Assembly: GCA_016284295.1 (NCBI GenBank)
Contig: JAEEOP010000038.1
Span: 37,636-101,635 of the forward strand
Reading direction: 5' to 3'
Origin: Methanomassiliicoccaceae archaeon
GTDB taxonomy: Archaea; Thermoplasmatota; Thermoplasmata; Methanomassiliicoccales; Methanomethylophilaceae
DNA length: 64,000 nucleotides
The notes below the pieces were generated by a model that made no database searches, was not told the DNA's origin, and saw nothing but the letters and a program-made list of their open reading frames with translations. Positions within the stretch are counted from its first letter, which is position 1. The number at the start of each line of letters is the position of its first letter. Shown here in pieces: positions 8,480 to 17,235 of the stretch. The translations under genes were made by a program, and so were the position numbers.

Positions 8480-9301
8480 ATGGAGCAGTACGATCTGGAC
8501 ATCAAGGATCTGGGTTTCGGGTACAACGCTGACTCCAAGGTCCTGCAGGAGATCGATCTGAAGGTCGGCGGACCTCAGCTTATATCGATTATCGGCCCGA
8601 ACGGCGTGGGCAAATCCACATTCATCTACTGCCTCAACAAGATCCTCACCCCTTCCGAGGGAACGGTCATGATCCAAGGGGACGATGTCAACGACATCTC
8701 CATCAAGGAGCTTTCCAAGAAGATGGGGTTCGTCCCGCATGCGACCAGCGACGTCTTCCCGATGACCGTCATGGACACAGTCCTCATGGGAAGGCACCCC
8801 CACTCCGGCCGCAAGATAACCAACGAGGATGTCATGGAAGCGTACGAGATCCTGAAGCTCCTAGACATAGGGGAGTTCGCCATGCGCCCGTTCGACCAGC
8901 TGTCCGCAGGCCAGCACCAGAAGGTCGTCCTGGCCCGGGGGCTGGCGCAGAGGCCGAAGATCCTCCTGCTCGACGAGCCCACGTCCAATCTGGACATCAA
9001 GCATCAGATGGACGTGACCAGGATCCTCAAGGATCTGTCCGTGAAGGAGTCCATGACCGTCATCATGATCAGCCACGACCTGAACATCGCATCCAGGTAC
9101 TCGGACCGCATCATAATGATGTTCGACAAGGGCATCTACAGGATGGGCACCCCCAAGGAGGTAATCACCGAGGAGAACATCAGGCACGTGTACAAGGTAG
9201 AATCAAAGGTGGTCATGGATGAGGGCAGGCCGTACGTCATCCTGCGCGACCCCAAGTTCGATCCCAACCAGTCCACAGAGGGCTCCGTCTGCGAATTCTG
9301 A
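8480..9301 (+). CDS. FecE-type ABC importer ATPase
   Basis: A 273-residue nucleotide-binding subunit with Walker A GPNGVGKST at 39-47, Walker B ILLLDEP at 161-167 and the switch histidine in MISHDLN. The signature motif is LSAGQHQK rather than LSGGQ, a substitution it shares with the paralogue at 22597-23427. The start at ATG 8480 lies about 27 nt after a TATA-like box. Its permeases are divergently encoded next door, and a dockerin binding protein follows on the same strand from its own promoter. Confidence 0.95.
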   Translation: MEQYDLDIKDLGFGYNADSKVLQEIDLKVGGPQLISIIGPNGVGKSTFIYCLNKILTPSEGTVMIQGDDVNDISIKELSKKMGFVPHATSDVFPMTVMDTVLMGRHPHSGRKITNEDVMEAYEILKLLDIGEFAMRPFDQLSAGQHQKVVLARGLAQRPKILLLDEPTSNLDIKHQMDVTRILKDLSVKESMTVIMISHDLNIASRYSDRIIMMFDKGIYRMGTPKEVITEENIRHVYKVESKVVMDEGRPYVILRDPKFDPNQSTEGSVCEF

Positions 9302-9305
9302 GATT

Positions 9306-9331
9306 GTTTCGGCAATCGAAACAGTTTAAAG
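9306..9331 (+). promoter_or_regulatory. Stem-loop and TATA box before dockerin binding protein
   Basis: GTTTCG and CGAAAC (9306-9322) pair around a 5-nt loop right after the ATPase stop, and the adjoining CAGTTTAAAG (9321-9330) is a TATA-like box about 27 nt before the next start. The binding protein can therefore be transcribed independently of the ATPase. Confidence 0.5.
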
Positions 9332-9354
9332 TCGGATAATACATCCAACGTTCT

Positions 9355-10617
9355 ATGGCATTATCCAACAAGGCTATCGCGATAATCATCGTTGCCATCA
9401 TAGCCGTGGCCGGGGTCGCCGCATACGTCCTGCTCACTGCCGAGGACACCTCCTGGCAGAAGAACATCACAGGACGTCTGGAGGTCTACGGGAACGCTAA
9501 TGGCGACGATCACATCGACAACGACGATGTGAAGGCCCTCAACTCATTCATCAAATCCGGCTGGGACGAAGAGAAGTACCCCTTCGCCGATGCGAACCAG
9601 GACGGAAAGATCACCCAAGCCGACGTCGACATGGTGCAAGGCATCATAGACGGGAAGACGACCAACGTCTACTACATCAACGGTAACGGAGACCTAAAGA
9701 CCTGTAAGTACCCCGTGACCGGGCTCGTGGTCGGCGGTACCGCTGTCCACCCCGTGATCAACGCCACCGGCGCCTACAAGGAGGCTGTCGCTCTGACCGG
9801 CAAATCCGGATCCGTCGACGAGACCCTCAACAAGAACACGTACAACCTCCCGTCCGTCGGTTCCAAGGCATACCTGATCGACATCGAGGCGCTGTCCAAA
9901 TACAAGGTCGATGCCGTCTTCACATTGAACACATCCGTCTACGACGACATCGAGGAAGCCCTCTCCAAGACGAACATCTCGTGCATCAGGATCAACCCCG
10001 ATGACACCGACAAGTCCCTCCAGACCTTCCTCCTCGTCGGATTCCTGACGAAGCATACCGATCAGGTCGACAAGATCGTCAGCTTCTACGACAAGTACAT
10101 GGATACGATCGAGAAGAACGTCAAGAAGATCAAGACGCAGAAGACGACTGTCACCATGTACTCCTACAGCATGTGCGGTGTCAACTACTATCTCACCAAG
10201 AACACCGTGTCCGCGGGAGCAAAGAACCTCTCCGACTTCACCGACAACACCAAGAAGATCAAGGACAACCCTGAATGGGCCGCCGAGGACAAGTATCAGG
10301 CGGAGTACATCATCCAATTCACCGGAATGGACTTCTACTGGGCCCCCACCAAGGAGGAGATGAAGGAGGAGTTCGAGTACTACGGCCAGTACTACACGCT
10401 GATGAAGACGTACCCCAACAAATACGTCGTCTTCAACAAGGACCTGCCTGACATCGCCAGGATCGCCCTTGTCGCCAACTACCTGTATCCCGAGGAGTTC
10501 GGATCCACATTCGCCAAGGACCTCATTACCGAGATGGTCAAGGTCTTCTACCCGTACATCGAAGACTTCGATTACGGCAAGATGTGCAATGTGATTACGT
10601 ACGACATGGCATACTGA
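9355..10617 (+). CDS. Dockerin-domain ABC substrate-binding protein
   Basis: A 420-residue exported binding protein. Residues 6-28 form a signal-anchor. Residues about 42-100 hold two dockerin-like calcium loops, GNANGDDHIDNDD and ADANQDGKITQAD, and the rest is a periplasmic-binding fold with segments such as LPSVGSKAYLIDIEAL typical of iron/cobalamin binding proteins. It is more divergent from the other two dockerin binding proteins than they are from each other. It follows an ATPase whose permeases are divergent, so the four genes likely form one importer. The start ATG is leaderless, about 27 nt from a TATA-like box. Ligand unknown. Confidence 0.85.
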   Translation: MALSNKAIAIIIVAIIAVAGVAAYVLLTAEDTSWQKNITGRLEVYGNANGDDHIDNDDVKALNSFIKSGWDEEKYPFADANQDGKITQADVDMVQGIIDGKTTNVYYINGNGDLKTCKYPVTGLVVGGTAVHPVINATGAYKEAVALTGKSGSVDETLNKNTYNLPSVGSKAYLIDIEALSKYKVDAVFTLNTSVYDDIEEALSKTNISCIRINPDDTDKSLQTFLLVGFLTKHTDQVDKIVSFYDKYMDTIEKNVKKIKTQKTTVTMYSYSMCGVNYYLTKNTVSAGAKNLSDFTDNTKKIKDNPEWAAEDKYQAEYIIQFTGMDFYWAPTKEEMKEEFEYYGQYYTLMKTYPNKYVVFNKDLPDIARIALVANYLYPEEFGSTFAKDLITEMVKVFYPYIEDFDYGKMCNVITYDMAY

Positions 10618-10628
10618 TCATCCAAACA

Positions 10629-10652
10629 GGTCCGTGCGCAACAGCGCGGACC
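10629..10652 (+). terminator. Stem-loop terminator after binding protein
   Basis: GGTCC and GGACC plus GCGC and GCGC pair around an AACA loop with a small bulge, followed by a pyrimidine-rich tract CTACTTTCCTTCT. It lies 12 nt after the TGA of the binding protein. Confidence 0.6.
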
Positions 10653-10682
10653 TACTTTCCTTCTAGACGATTATGAAAAAGA

Positions 10683-10700
10683 CCCGTGGATGACCACGGG
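10683..10700 (-). terminator. Terminator of the argCJBD operon
   Basis: On the minus strand CCCGTGG, loop TCAT and CCACGGG are followed by a TCTTTTTC tract, 9 nt after the argD stop. It faces the plus-strand hairpin at 10629-10652, so the two convergent units are each closed. Confidence 0.75.
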
Positions 10701-10708
10701 AATTGGTT

Positions 10709-11890
10709 TCAGATGCACTCCTTCAGGAGCTTGGTGAAGACATCCTTCTGCGCATCGTTGATGATGAGCGGAGGGATGAGACGCACGGTGTTGCCGTGGC
10801 AGACATTGACCAAGACGCCGTTGTCGCGGCAGTGCTTCTGGACCGCTGCGGCGGTCTCGTTGGAATCCATCTCGACACCGATGATGAGACCGCATCCGCG
10901 GACCTCCTTAATCTTGTCGGATTTGATACCTTTGAGGTCTGCAATCCATCTCGCACCTAGGTCGTGGGAGTTCTGCACCAGGTTCTCCTTCTTCATGATG
11001 TCCAGCGTGGCGCATCCTGATGCGGTGACCAGGGGGTTCCCTCCGAAGGTGGTGCCATGGGTCCCAGGGGTCATGACCTTGGCGATGTCGTCCGTGGTGG
11101 TCACGGCACCGATGGGTGCACCTCCGCCCAGGGCCTTCGCCATGGTGATAACGTCCGGGATCACATCGTAGTTCTGGATCCCGTACCAGGTCCCCATACG
11201 GCCGATACCGGTCTGGACCTCATCGACGATCATCAATACGCCGTTGTCGGTACAGATGTCGCGGACGGCCTTGAAGAACTCCTTCGATGCCATGCGCACT
11301 CCGCCCTCCCCCTGGATCGGCTCCACTATGAGGGCCGCGGTGTCCTTGGAAACCATCTCCTTCACCGACTCGATGTTCCCGTACTCGTAGTACTGGTACG
11401 CATCGCTGATCAGCGGCTCGAACGAGGCCTGATACTTGGTCTGGCCTGTCGCTCCGAGCGATGCGGCCGTCCTTCCATGGAAGCTGTTGAGCGCCGAGAG
11501 CACCTTGGAGCGTCCTGTGTATCTCACTGCGAGCTTCAGCGCACCCTCATTGGCCTCCGCACCGCTGTTGACGAACAGCGTGCGGTCCAGATCCCCGGGC
11601 GTTATGGAAGCGACCTTCTCCGCCAGTTTGGCCTGCTCCTCCACATAGTAGAGGTTCGACACATGGCAGAGCTTCGCCACCTGATCCTGCATCGCCTTCA
11701 CCCAGTCCGGGTGGGCGTATCCGATCGAGTTCACAGCTATCCCGGCCACCAGGTCCAGATACTCTCTACCCTCGGTGTCGTAAAGATAGCATCCCTTCCC
11801 GTGCGTGAACGACAGGTCTATACGGCCGTAGTTCTGGAAGAGGTACTTGGAACTCATCTCCTTCACTTCTTCGAATTTCATCTTGATCAT
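10709..11890 (-). CDS. argD: Acetylornithine aminotransferase
   Basis: A 393-residue class-III PLP aminotransferase that converts N-acetylglutamate semialdehyde to N-acetylornithine. The pyridoxal lysine lies in ITMAKALGGGAPIGA, preceded by the expected DEVQTGIGRMG. The start ATG 11890 overlaps the argB stop in an ATGA, so argC-argJ-argB-argD form one translationally coupled operon. Length and motifs are normal. Some archaeal homologues also serve in lysine synthesis; the arg neighbours make the arginine role the better call here. Confidence 0.96.
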   Translation of the reverse strand: MIKMKFEEVKEMSSKYLFQNYGRIDLSFTHGKGCYLYDTEGREYLDLVAGIAVNSIGYAHPDWVKAMQDQVAKLCHVSNLYYVEEQAKLAEKVASITPGDLDRTLFVNSGAEANEGALKLAVRYTGRSKVLSALNSFHGRTAASLGATGQTKYQASFEPLISDAYQYYEYGNIESVKEMVSKDTAALIVEPIQGEGGVRMASKEFFKAVRDICTDNGVLMIVDEVQTGIGRMGTWYGIQNYDVIPDVITMAKALGGGAPIGAVTTTDDIAKVMTPGTHGTTFGGNPLVTASGCATLDIMKKENLVQNSHDLGARWIADLKGIKSDKIKEVRGCGLIIGVEMDSNETAAAVQKHCRDNGVLVNVCHGNTVRLIPPLIINDAQKDVFTKLLKECI

Positions 11891-12708
11891 CTCACTATGA
11901 CTGTGCCGCGGAGGCTTCCTTCCTTCATCACATCCGCGACTATGCATTCGGGATCCGTCCCGTTGACCATGCGGACGGTTCCCACTCCGGCGAGGATCGC
12001 CTTGCGGCAGGCCTCCACCTTAGGGACCATTCCTCCGGAGATCACTCCCTTCGCGATCAGGTCGTCTATCTCCTCGAGCGTGACCCTGTCCAATTTGGAA
12101 TTTGGATCGTTGACATCCATCAGTATGCCGGGGACATCGGTGATTGCCAGCATCTCCTTGCAAGGAACGGATGCTGCTATGCCGGCCACCATGGTGTCGG
12201 CGTTGACGTTCAGCCTCCTGCCGTCCTTGTCCTTCCCGATGGGGTATATCACGGGGACTATGTCCTGCTCCAGCAGGTCCATGAGGGATGTGGGGTCGCA
12301 TTCGCTGACCTCGCCCACGAGGCCTACGTCGACCTCCTTCTCCTCGCCGTCCTCGACGACCTTCATCGGAGGCTTCTTCACGAACATGGCGCAGTGGTAT
12401 CCGGGCATGCCTATGGCATCCACCCCCGCCTCGATGAGGCATCCCACAACATCCTTGTTCAGGTCCGAGAGGACCTTCTCGGTGACGTCCAGCGTCTCCG
12501 GGTCGGTGATTCTGATACCGGCCACCTTCTTGGGCTGCATGCCCCTCCTCTCCATCTCGGCGGAGATCTCGGGACCTCCTCCGTGGACCAGGATGACCTT
12601 CGCGCCCTGAGACCTCATCTGCGCGATCTCCCTGCAGAGACGCATCATGGCCTCCTTTCCGCGGATGGCGTTCCCGCCGAACTTCATGACGTAGAGATCC
12701 ATCTTCAT
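11887..12708 (-). CDS. argB: Acetylglutamate kinase
   Basis: A 273-residue amino-acid kinase that phosphorylates N-acetylglutamate. It shows VMKFGGNAI at the N-terminus, the substrate loop VILVHGGGPEIS, and NVNADTMVAGIA and GMVPKVEA further on. The start ATG 12708 shares its A with the argJ stop (TGATG); an alternative ATG two codons later is possible. In the middle of the argCJBD operon. Nothing looks broken. Confidence 0.96.
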   Translation of the reverse strand: MKMDLYVMKFGGNAIRGKEAMMRLCREIAQMRSQGAKVILVHGGGPEISAEMERRGMQPKKVAGIRITDPETLDVTEKVLSDLNKDVVGCLIEAGVDAIGMPGYHCAMFVKKPPMKVVEDGEEKEVDVGLVGEVSECDPTSLMDLLEQDIVPVIYPIGKDKDGRRLNVNADTMVAGIAASVPCKEMLAITDVPGILMDVNDPNSKLDRVTLEEIDDLIAKGVISGGMVPKVEACRKAILAGVGTVRMVNGTDPECIVADVMKEGSLRGTVIVR

Positions 12709-13934
12709 CACGTCGAGTATTCCGCGTTGATGCGCACGTAGTCGTATGTCAGGTCGCATCCCCACCCGGTGGCGGACTCCTTGCCGATACCGAGGTCCAC
12801 GAGGATCGCCACCTCCTTGTTGTCCATCGCCATGCGGACGACCTCGACGGAGCGCTCGTCCTGGAAGACCGGCGCACCCGAATCCAGGATCGGGACCTCC
12901 ATGTCGCCGCCCTTTATGGTTAGGCGGACATCCTCGAGGTTGAACTTGCATCCGCTGTTGCCCAGGGCCATCATGATACGTCCGTAGTTGGGATCGGATC
13001 CGAATATGGCGGACTTGACCAGCGGGGAGTTGATTATAGTCTTCACCAGCTTGGTGGCATCCTCTTTGGTGTCGGCGCCGGTGACCCTGACCTCGATGAG
13101 CTTGGTTGCTCCCTCTCCGTCCGCGGCCACGGTGCGTGCGATCTTCGTCATTACGAAGTCCAACGCATTGTAGAACTCCGGATCGTCGTCCGCGCACTTG
13201 CCTCCGGCCATTCCGTTGGCCAGGAGAATGCTGGTGTCGTTGGTGGACTGGTCGCCGTCGACGGAGACCATGTTCAGGGATCCGTCGAGGATGCTCTGCC
13301 ACTTCTCGCGGAACGCGGGGGACAGGTTCGCATCCGTGGTGATCAGCGAGAGCGTGGTGCCGTGGAGGACCTTCATATGGGGGGCGATCATCCCGCTTCC
13401 CTTGCATATCGCTCCGATGTACACCAGTGTTCCGTCGGTGAGGCGCACGCGCACGGCGCACTCCTTCTTGATCGTATCGGTGGTCATTATGGCCTCTGCC
13501 AGATTGGCATCAGCCTGACGGCCGTCGAACAGCTCCCTTGCCGCACGGGAGATCCCGTAGCGGACCTTGTGCATGTCCATGAAGCGTCCGATCAGACCTG
13601 TGGACATCACACCGACGTTCAGCGGGTCCAGTCCGAGCTCGGTGGCCGTGACCTTCTTCATCTCCAGCGCATCCTCGATTCCGCGGCGGCCCGTGAGGGC
13701 GTTCGCGTTACCGCTGTTCACGACGACTGCCTGAAGCTTGTCGGCGTTCTCCCTCATCATCACCTGCACCGGTGCGGCCTTCACGTTGTTGCTGGTGTAT
13801 CCGACGCATGCCGTCGCAGGCACCTCTGAATAGAGCAATGCCAGGTCCAGGGAGCGGTACTTAACTCCGCTGTGGACTCCTGCTGCCTTGAAACCCTGCG
13901 GGGTCGTGACCCCTCCGTCTATTACCTCTACCAT
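12708..13934 (-). CDS. argJ: Glutamate N-acetyltransferase / ornithine acetyltransferase
   Basis: A 408-residue ArgJ that recycles the acetyl group from acetylornithine to glutamate. The self-cleavage and catalytic threonine lies in GEGATKLIEVRV; cleavage before that Thr gives the alpha and beta chains. The segment NSGNANALTG and the C-terminal YVRINAEYST are typical. Whether it can also use acetyl-CoA (bifunctional form) cannot be judged. It starts 3 nt after the argC stop, within the operon. No argA is present in the window, consistent with the acetyl-recycling route. Confidence 0.96.
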   Translation of the reverse strand: MVEVIDGGVTTPQGFKAAGVHSGVKYRSLDLALLYSEVPATACVGYTSNNVKAAPVQVMMRENADKLQAVVVNSGNANALTGRRGIEDALEMKKVTATELGLDPLNVGVMSTGLIGRFMDMHKVRYGISRAARELFDGRQADANLAEAIMTTDTIKKECAVRVRLTDGTLVYIGAICKGSGMIAPHMKVLHGTTLSLITTDANLSPAFREKWQSILDGSLNMVSVDGDQSTNDTSILLANGMAGGKCADDDPEFYNALDFVMTKIARTVAADGEGATKLIEVRVTGADTKEDATKLVKTIINSPLVKSAIFGSDPNYGRIMMALGNSGCKFNLEDVRLTIKGGDMEVPILDSGAPVFQDERSVEVVRMAMDNKEVAILVDLGIGKESATGWGCDLTYDYVRINAEYST

Positions 13935-13937
13935 ATC

Positions 13938-14957
13938 TCATACCCCCAATCCGGGTAGGTTCAATCCTTCCTTCTCGTCCAGGCCCAGCATCAGGTTCAT
14001 GCACTGCACGGCCTGTCCGGATGCCCCTTTGACGAGGTTGTCCAGCACGCCGAACGCGACGACCTTGTCGCCGATCAGCTTGGACGCCACCTGCGCGTGG
14101 TTGGAAGCCACCACCGCGCGGATTGACGGCTCGGGGACGTAATGGACGAACGTCTCCTTGCCGTACTGTCTTTCATATATCGAATCCAGGTCCTCCTGGG
14201 TCGCATCCTTCTTCAGCGAGAAGTAGCACGAGGAGAGTATCCCGCGGACTATGGGCAGGAGCTGGGGCACGAATGTGACCTTCGAGTGCGAACCTGCGAA
14301 CATGTCCACCGCCATCTCGATCTCGGGCGTGTGGCGGTGCTTGCCCACGCTGTACGGGATGATCGTCTCGCCGCATGTGGAGTGATGCGTGCGCTCGGTG
14401 GGGACCATGCCTGCGCCGGAGGTTCCGGACTTAGCATCCACGATCACATCCTCATTGACAAGACCCGTTCTGATGAGAGGAGCGCATGCCAGGATGGCCG
14501 ACGTGGCGTAGCATCCGGGGTTGGCGACCAGGTCCGCGCCCTTTATCTTGTCGCGGAAGAACTCCGGCAGGCCGTACACGGCCTTCCCGAGATTCTCGAC
14601 ATCGGTGTGCTCGTGGCCGTACCACTTCTGATAGACATCCACATCGTGGAAGCGGTAGTCCCCGGACAGGTCGATGGCCTTGATGCCCTGCTCCATGAGC
14701 TGAGGGATCTCCTTCATGGCCACTCCGTGGGGCGTGGCGACGAATACGAAGTCGAGGTCCCTGGTCTCTGAGATGCTCTGGGTGAATTCCAGGTCGCCCA
14801 CGTATCCCTTCAGATAGGTGTGCACGTCCGAAACCTTGCGGCCGGCATTCTGGCGCGAGGTCAGCGCTGCGATCTCCACGTCGGGATGCGTGCACAGGAT
14901 GCGCGAAAGCTCCCCTCCTGTGTAACCGGTACCTCCTATGATCCCTACTTTGAACAT
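13938..14957 (-). CDS. argC: N-acetyl-gamma-glutamyl-phosphate reductase
   Basis: A 339-residue NADPH-dependent reductase, first gene of the operon. The nucleotide-binding loop is GIIGGTGYTGGEL at the N-terminus, and the catalytic cysteine is in ANPGCYATSA; the C-terminal domain has the expected HRHTPEIE. The start ATG 14957 is preceded by AGAGGAGATC. Family length is normal. Confidence 0.96.
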   Translation of the reverse strand: MFKVGIIGGTGYTGGELSRILCTHPDVEIAALTSRQNAGRKVSDVHTYLKGYVGDLEFTQSISETRDLDFVFVATPHGVAMKEIPQLMEQGIKAIDLSGDYRFHDVDVYQKWYGHEHTDVENLGKAVYGLPEFFRDKIKGADLVANPGCYATSAILACAPLIRTGLVNEDVIVDAKSGTSGAGMVPTERTHHSTCGETIIPYSVGKHRHTPEIEMAVDMFAGSHSKVTFVPQLLPIVRGILSSCYFSLKKDATQEDLDSIYERQYGKETFVHYVPEPSIRAVVASNHAQVASKLIGDKVVAFGVLDNLVKGASGQAVQCMNLMLGLDEKEGLNLPGLGV

Positions 14958-15010
14958 ATGATCTCCTCTGATGTGTCGTCAACGCCCATGTTTTCCTCTA
15001 TATTAAGAAT
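14958..15010 (-). promoter_or_regulatory. Promoter and ribosome site of argCJBD
   Basis: Reading minus strand, TTCTTAATATAGAGG (14994-15008) is TATA-like and AGAGGAG lies 4 nt before the argC ATG. The rest of the gap up to 15224 shows no gene. Confidence 0.45.
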
Positions 15011-15224
15011 GATGTCATATCTCGAACAAAAATGTAAGATAGCCGACAGCAGGTCCTGACGATGATACACCCGACGTAAGCCAGACAGAAAACCGGAGCT
15101 GTTTTCAGAGGCTGTTCAGACCTGGAAACCGCACAGGTCGGGCATAGAATGCAGCGTTTACTTCGTGTATGGATCGGATTCCGAATCCCTGAAAGGATGA
15201 TGTCTCTGTTCGGACACTTCATGG

Positions 15225-15722
15225 CTAGCGATCCGTCCCAGAGTTGACGCTGTCCAGAGTGAGCTTTCCGTACGACATGTAGATGACTCCGCCCTTGTCC
15301 TCGTTTCCGCCTCCCATCTCACCGTTCTTGATCGTGACTGTGGCACCTTCTATCACGAACAGGCGTCCGCTGTCGTACCCCATACCTCCGCGGCCCCTGC
15401 CCAGGGTGAATCCTGCCAGGTCGATGGTCAGATCCCTGCCCTCGCCGAACTCCTCGGGATCCCTGTCGGATGAGTCGAATATGTCGTTGGCCAATACGAT
15501 GGTCGTTCCGCTGGCGGCGCTGCCGAGAGCATCCTGCAGCTCGTCCCAGTTGGTGACGGTGACGTTCGTGCCGTCGGCATCGGAACCGTCCGTGCCCAGG
15601 ATGACCGCGGCGGAGACCATCATGATGGCCGCCATCGCCACGATCAGAACCAATGAGCGGAGATCCGTTCCGGCCCTCGGCCAGAATGCCGATTGATACG
15701 CTTTCCTGTCTGTCATTTGCAT
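15225..15722 (-). pseudogene. Truncated surface protein, start of a beta-helix adhesin
   Basis: 165 residues: a cytoplasmic tail, a signal-anchor (LIVAMAAIMMVSAAVIL) and then the opening of a right-handed beta-helix as in large archaeal adhesin-like proteins, with WDELQDALG, IVLANDI and repeated short strands such as ATVTIKNGEMGG. Family members usually run to many hundred residues; this one stops after about four coils, so I read it as a remnant, though a short secreted protein is possible. It ends in TAG, rare in this window, but reading through would add only one sense codon before TGA. The start is ATG 15722 or 15716, about 25 nt from an AT-rich box. Confidence 0.55.
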
Positions 15723-15890
15723 ATTACGCAGTTGAATCGACGTGTGAATAAAGGTTGCAACGGGGATGCTCATAGGAAGTACAATCGCAGAACGATGCCC
15801 GGTCATGCGATTGATTGTTGTAAGAACGGTCCTGGCCCAGACGATCGATACCGTCCGGCCACGCGCACACGCGTGCCCGAGTCCTCGTAT

Positions 15891-15902
15891 TTGTTTTATA
15901 AG
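15891..15902 (+). promoter_or_regulatory. TATA box of argGH
   Basis: TTGTTTTATAAG lies about 30 nt before the argG start, after a GC-rich stretch. It is the clearest core promoter in the 15723-15929 gap. Confidence 0.55.
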
Positions 15903-15929
15903 GGAAAACTAATCGTTGGGAAGGTTAGC

Positions 15930-17231
15930 ATGGCAGCAGCTAAGAAGACAACAACGAAGAAGGCTAGCACAGCCAAGAAAGCCGTGAACGAATCCAAGCA
16001 GAGGGAGAAGGTCGTACTGGCCTACTCCGGAGGACTCGACACGTCTGTCGATATCCACTGGTTGCAGGAGAACTATAATGTCGACGTCATCGCCATCGCG
16101 GTCAACGTCGGACAGCCGCCCAGCAAGGACGACATCGTAGCACGTGCGCTCAGGAACGGAGCCATCAAGGCCGATTTCATCGATGTGAGGAAGGAGTTCG
16201 TCGAGGACTACATCTGGCCCGCACTCAAGGCGAATGCCATGTATCAGAACGTCTACCCCCTGAGCACGGCCGTCGCAAGGCCCCTCATCACCAAGGTCCT
16301 CGCGGATGTCGCGAAGAAGGAGGGCGCCACATACATCGCCCACGGATGCACAGCGAAGGGTAACGACCAGGTCAGGTTCGATGTCGGACTGATCTCCCAG
16401 AACCCCGACCTCAAGATCATCGCCCCCATGAGGGAATGGATCACCACGAGAGAGGAGGAGATCGACTACGCCAAGAAGAACGGCATCGAGATCATCGTCA
16501 AGAAATCCAGCCCCTATTCCCGTGACGAGAACCTCTGGGGCAACTCATGCGAGTGCGGAGTCCTGGAGGACCCCTGGGAGGAGCCTCCCGCAGGAGTCTG
16601 GGCATACACCGTCGACCCCGCGAAGGCACCCGCCGCACCCAAGTACATCGAGATCGGATTCGAGAAGGGAATCCCCGTCTGCCTCGACGGAGAGAGGATG
16701 GACGGAGTCAAGCTCATCGAGACCCTCAACGAGCTCGCAGGCAAGTACGGTGTCGGAAGGATCGACCACGTCGAGGACCGTCTCGTCGGTATCAAGAGCC
16801 GCGAAACCTACGAGTGCCCCGCGGCGATCACGCTGATCACCGCCCACAGGGCCCTCGAGGCTCTCACCCTGCCCAAGGACACGCTGGAGTTCAAGCGCAT
16901 CATCGAGCAGAAGTTCAGCCAGCTCATCTACGACGGACTCTGGTATGAGGGTCTCCGCGAGAACCTCCAGGCATTCGTCGATTCGAGCCAGGAGTACGTC
17001 ACCGGTATCGTCAGGATCAAGCTCTACAAGGGAACCGCGACTGTTGTCGGAAGGAAGTCGCCCTACTCGCTCTACGACGTGGGACTCAGCACCTACGCGA
17101 AGGGAGACGAGTTCGACCACAACTCCGCGGTCGGATTCATCTACTGCTGGGGACTCCCCGGAAAGACCGCGGCCAAGGCGCACGCGTCCGCTCCGAAGAA
17201 GAAGACCAGAAAGACCCCTGAGAAGAAGTGA
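15930..17231 (+). CDS. argG: Argininosuccinate synthase with lysine-rich tails
   Basis: A 433-residue enzyme joining citrulline and aspartate. The ATP-pyrophosphatase P-loop YSGGLDTS sits at residues 32-39, later than usual because of an N-terminal extension of about 26 residues rich in Lys, Ala and Thr (AAAKKTTTKKASTAKK). A second basic tail closes the protein (APKKKTRKTPEKK). Core motifs such as GCTAKGNDQVRF and SPYSRDENLWG are intact. The start at ATG 15930 is about 30 nt after a TATA box. argH follows after 4 nt. The tails look like those of histone H1 and could bind nucleic acid or a partner; that is a guess. Confidence 0.95.
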   Translation: MAAAKKTTTKKASTAKKAVNESKQREKVVLAYSGGLDTSVDIHWLQENYNVDVIAIAVNVGQPPSKDDIVARALRNGAIKADFIDVRKEFVEDYIWPALKANAMYQNVYPLSTAVARPLITKVLADVAKKEGATYIAHGCTAKGNDQVRFDVGLISQNPDLKIIAPMREWITTREEEIDYAKKNGIEIIVKKSSPYSRDENLWGNSCECGVLEDPWEEPPAGVWAYTVDPAKAPAAPKYIEIGFEKGIPVCLDGERMDGVKLIETLNELAGKYGVGRIDHVEDRLVGIKSRETYECPAAITLITAHRALEALTLPKDTLEFKRIIEQKFSQLIYDGLWYEGLRENLQAFVDSSQEYVTGIVRIKLYKGTATVVGRKSPYSLYDVGLSTYAKGDEFDHNSAVGFIYCWGLPGKTAAKAHASAPKKKTRKTPEKK

Positions 17232-17235
17232 TCCA

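Noticed and set aside
8426..8803. Upstream extension of the minus-strand permease (7331-8425) over the ATPase gene
   Set aside because: Those codons are antisense to conserved ATPase sequence, and ATG 8425 has a TATA-like box at the right distance.
11057..12610. A 517-codon open frame antisense to argD and argB
   Set aside because: Spans two well-supported genes on the other strand and changes character in the middle; no promoter or ribosome site.
15225..15227. TAG of the truncated adhesin as a second pyrrolysine codon
   Set aside because: Only one sense codon follows before TGA, so nothing in the sequence supports meaningful readthrough.
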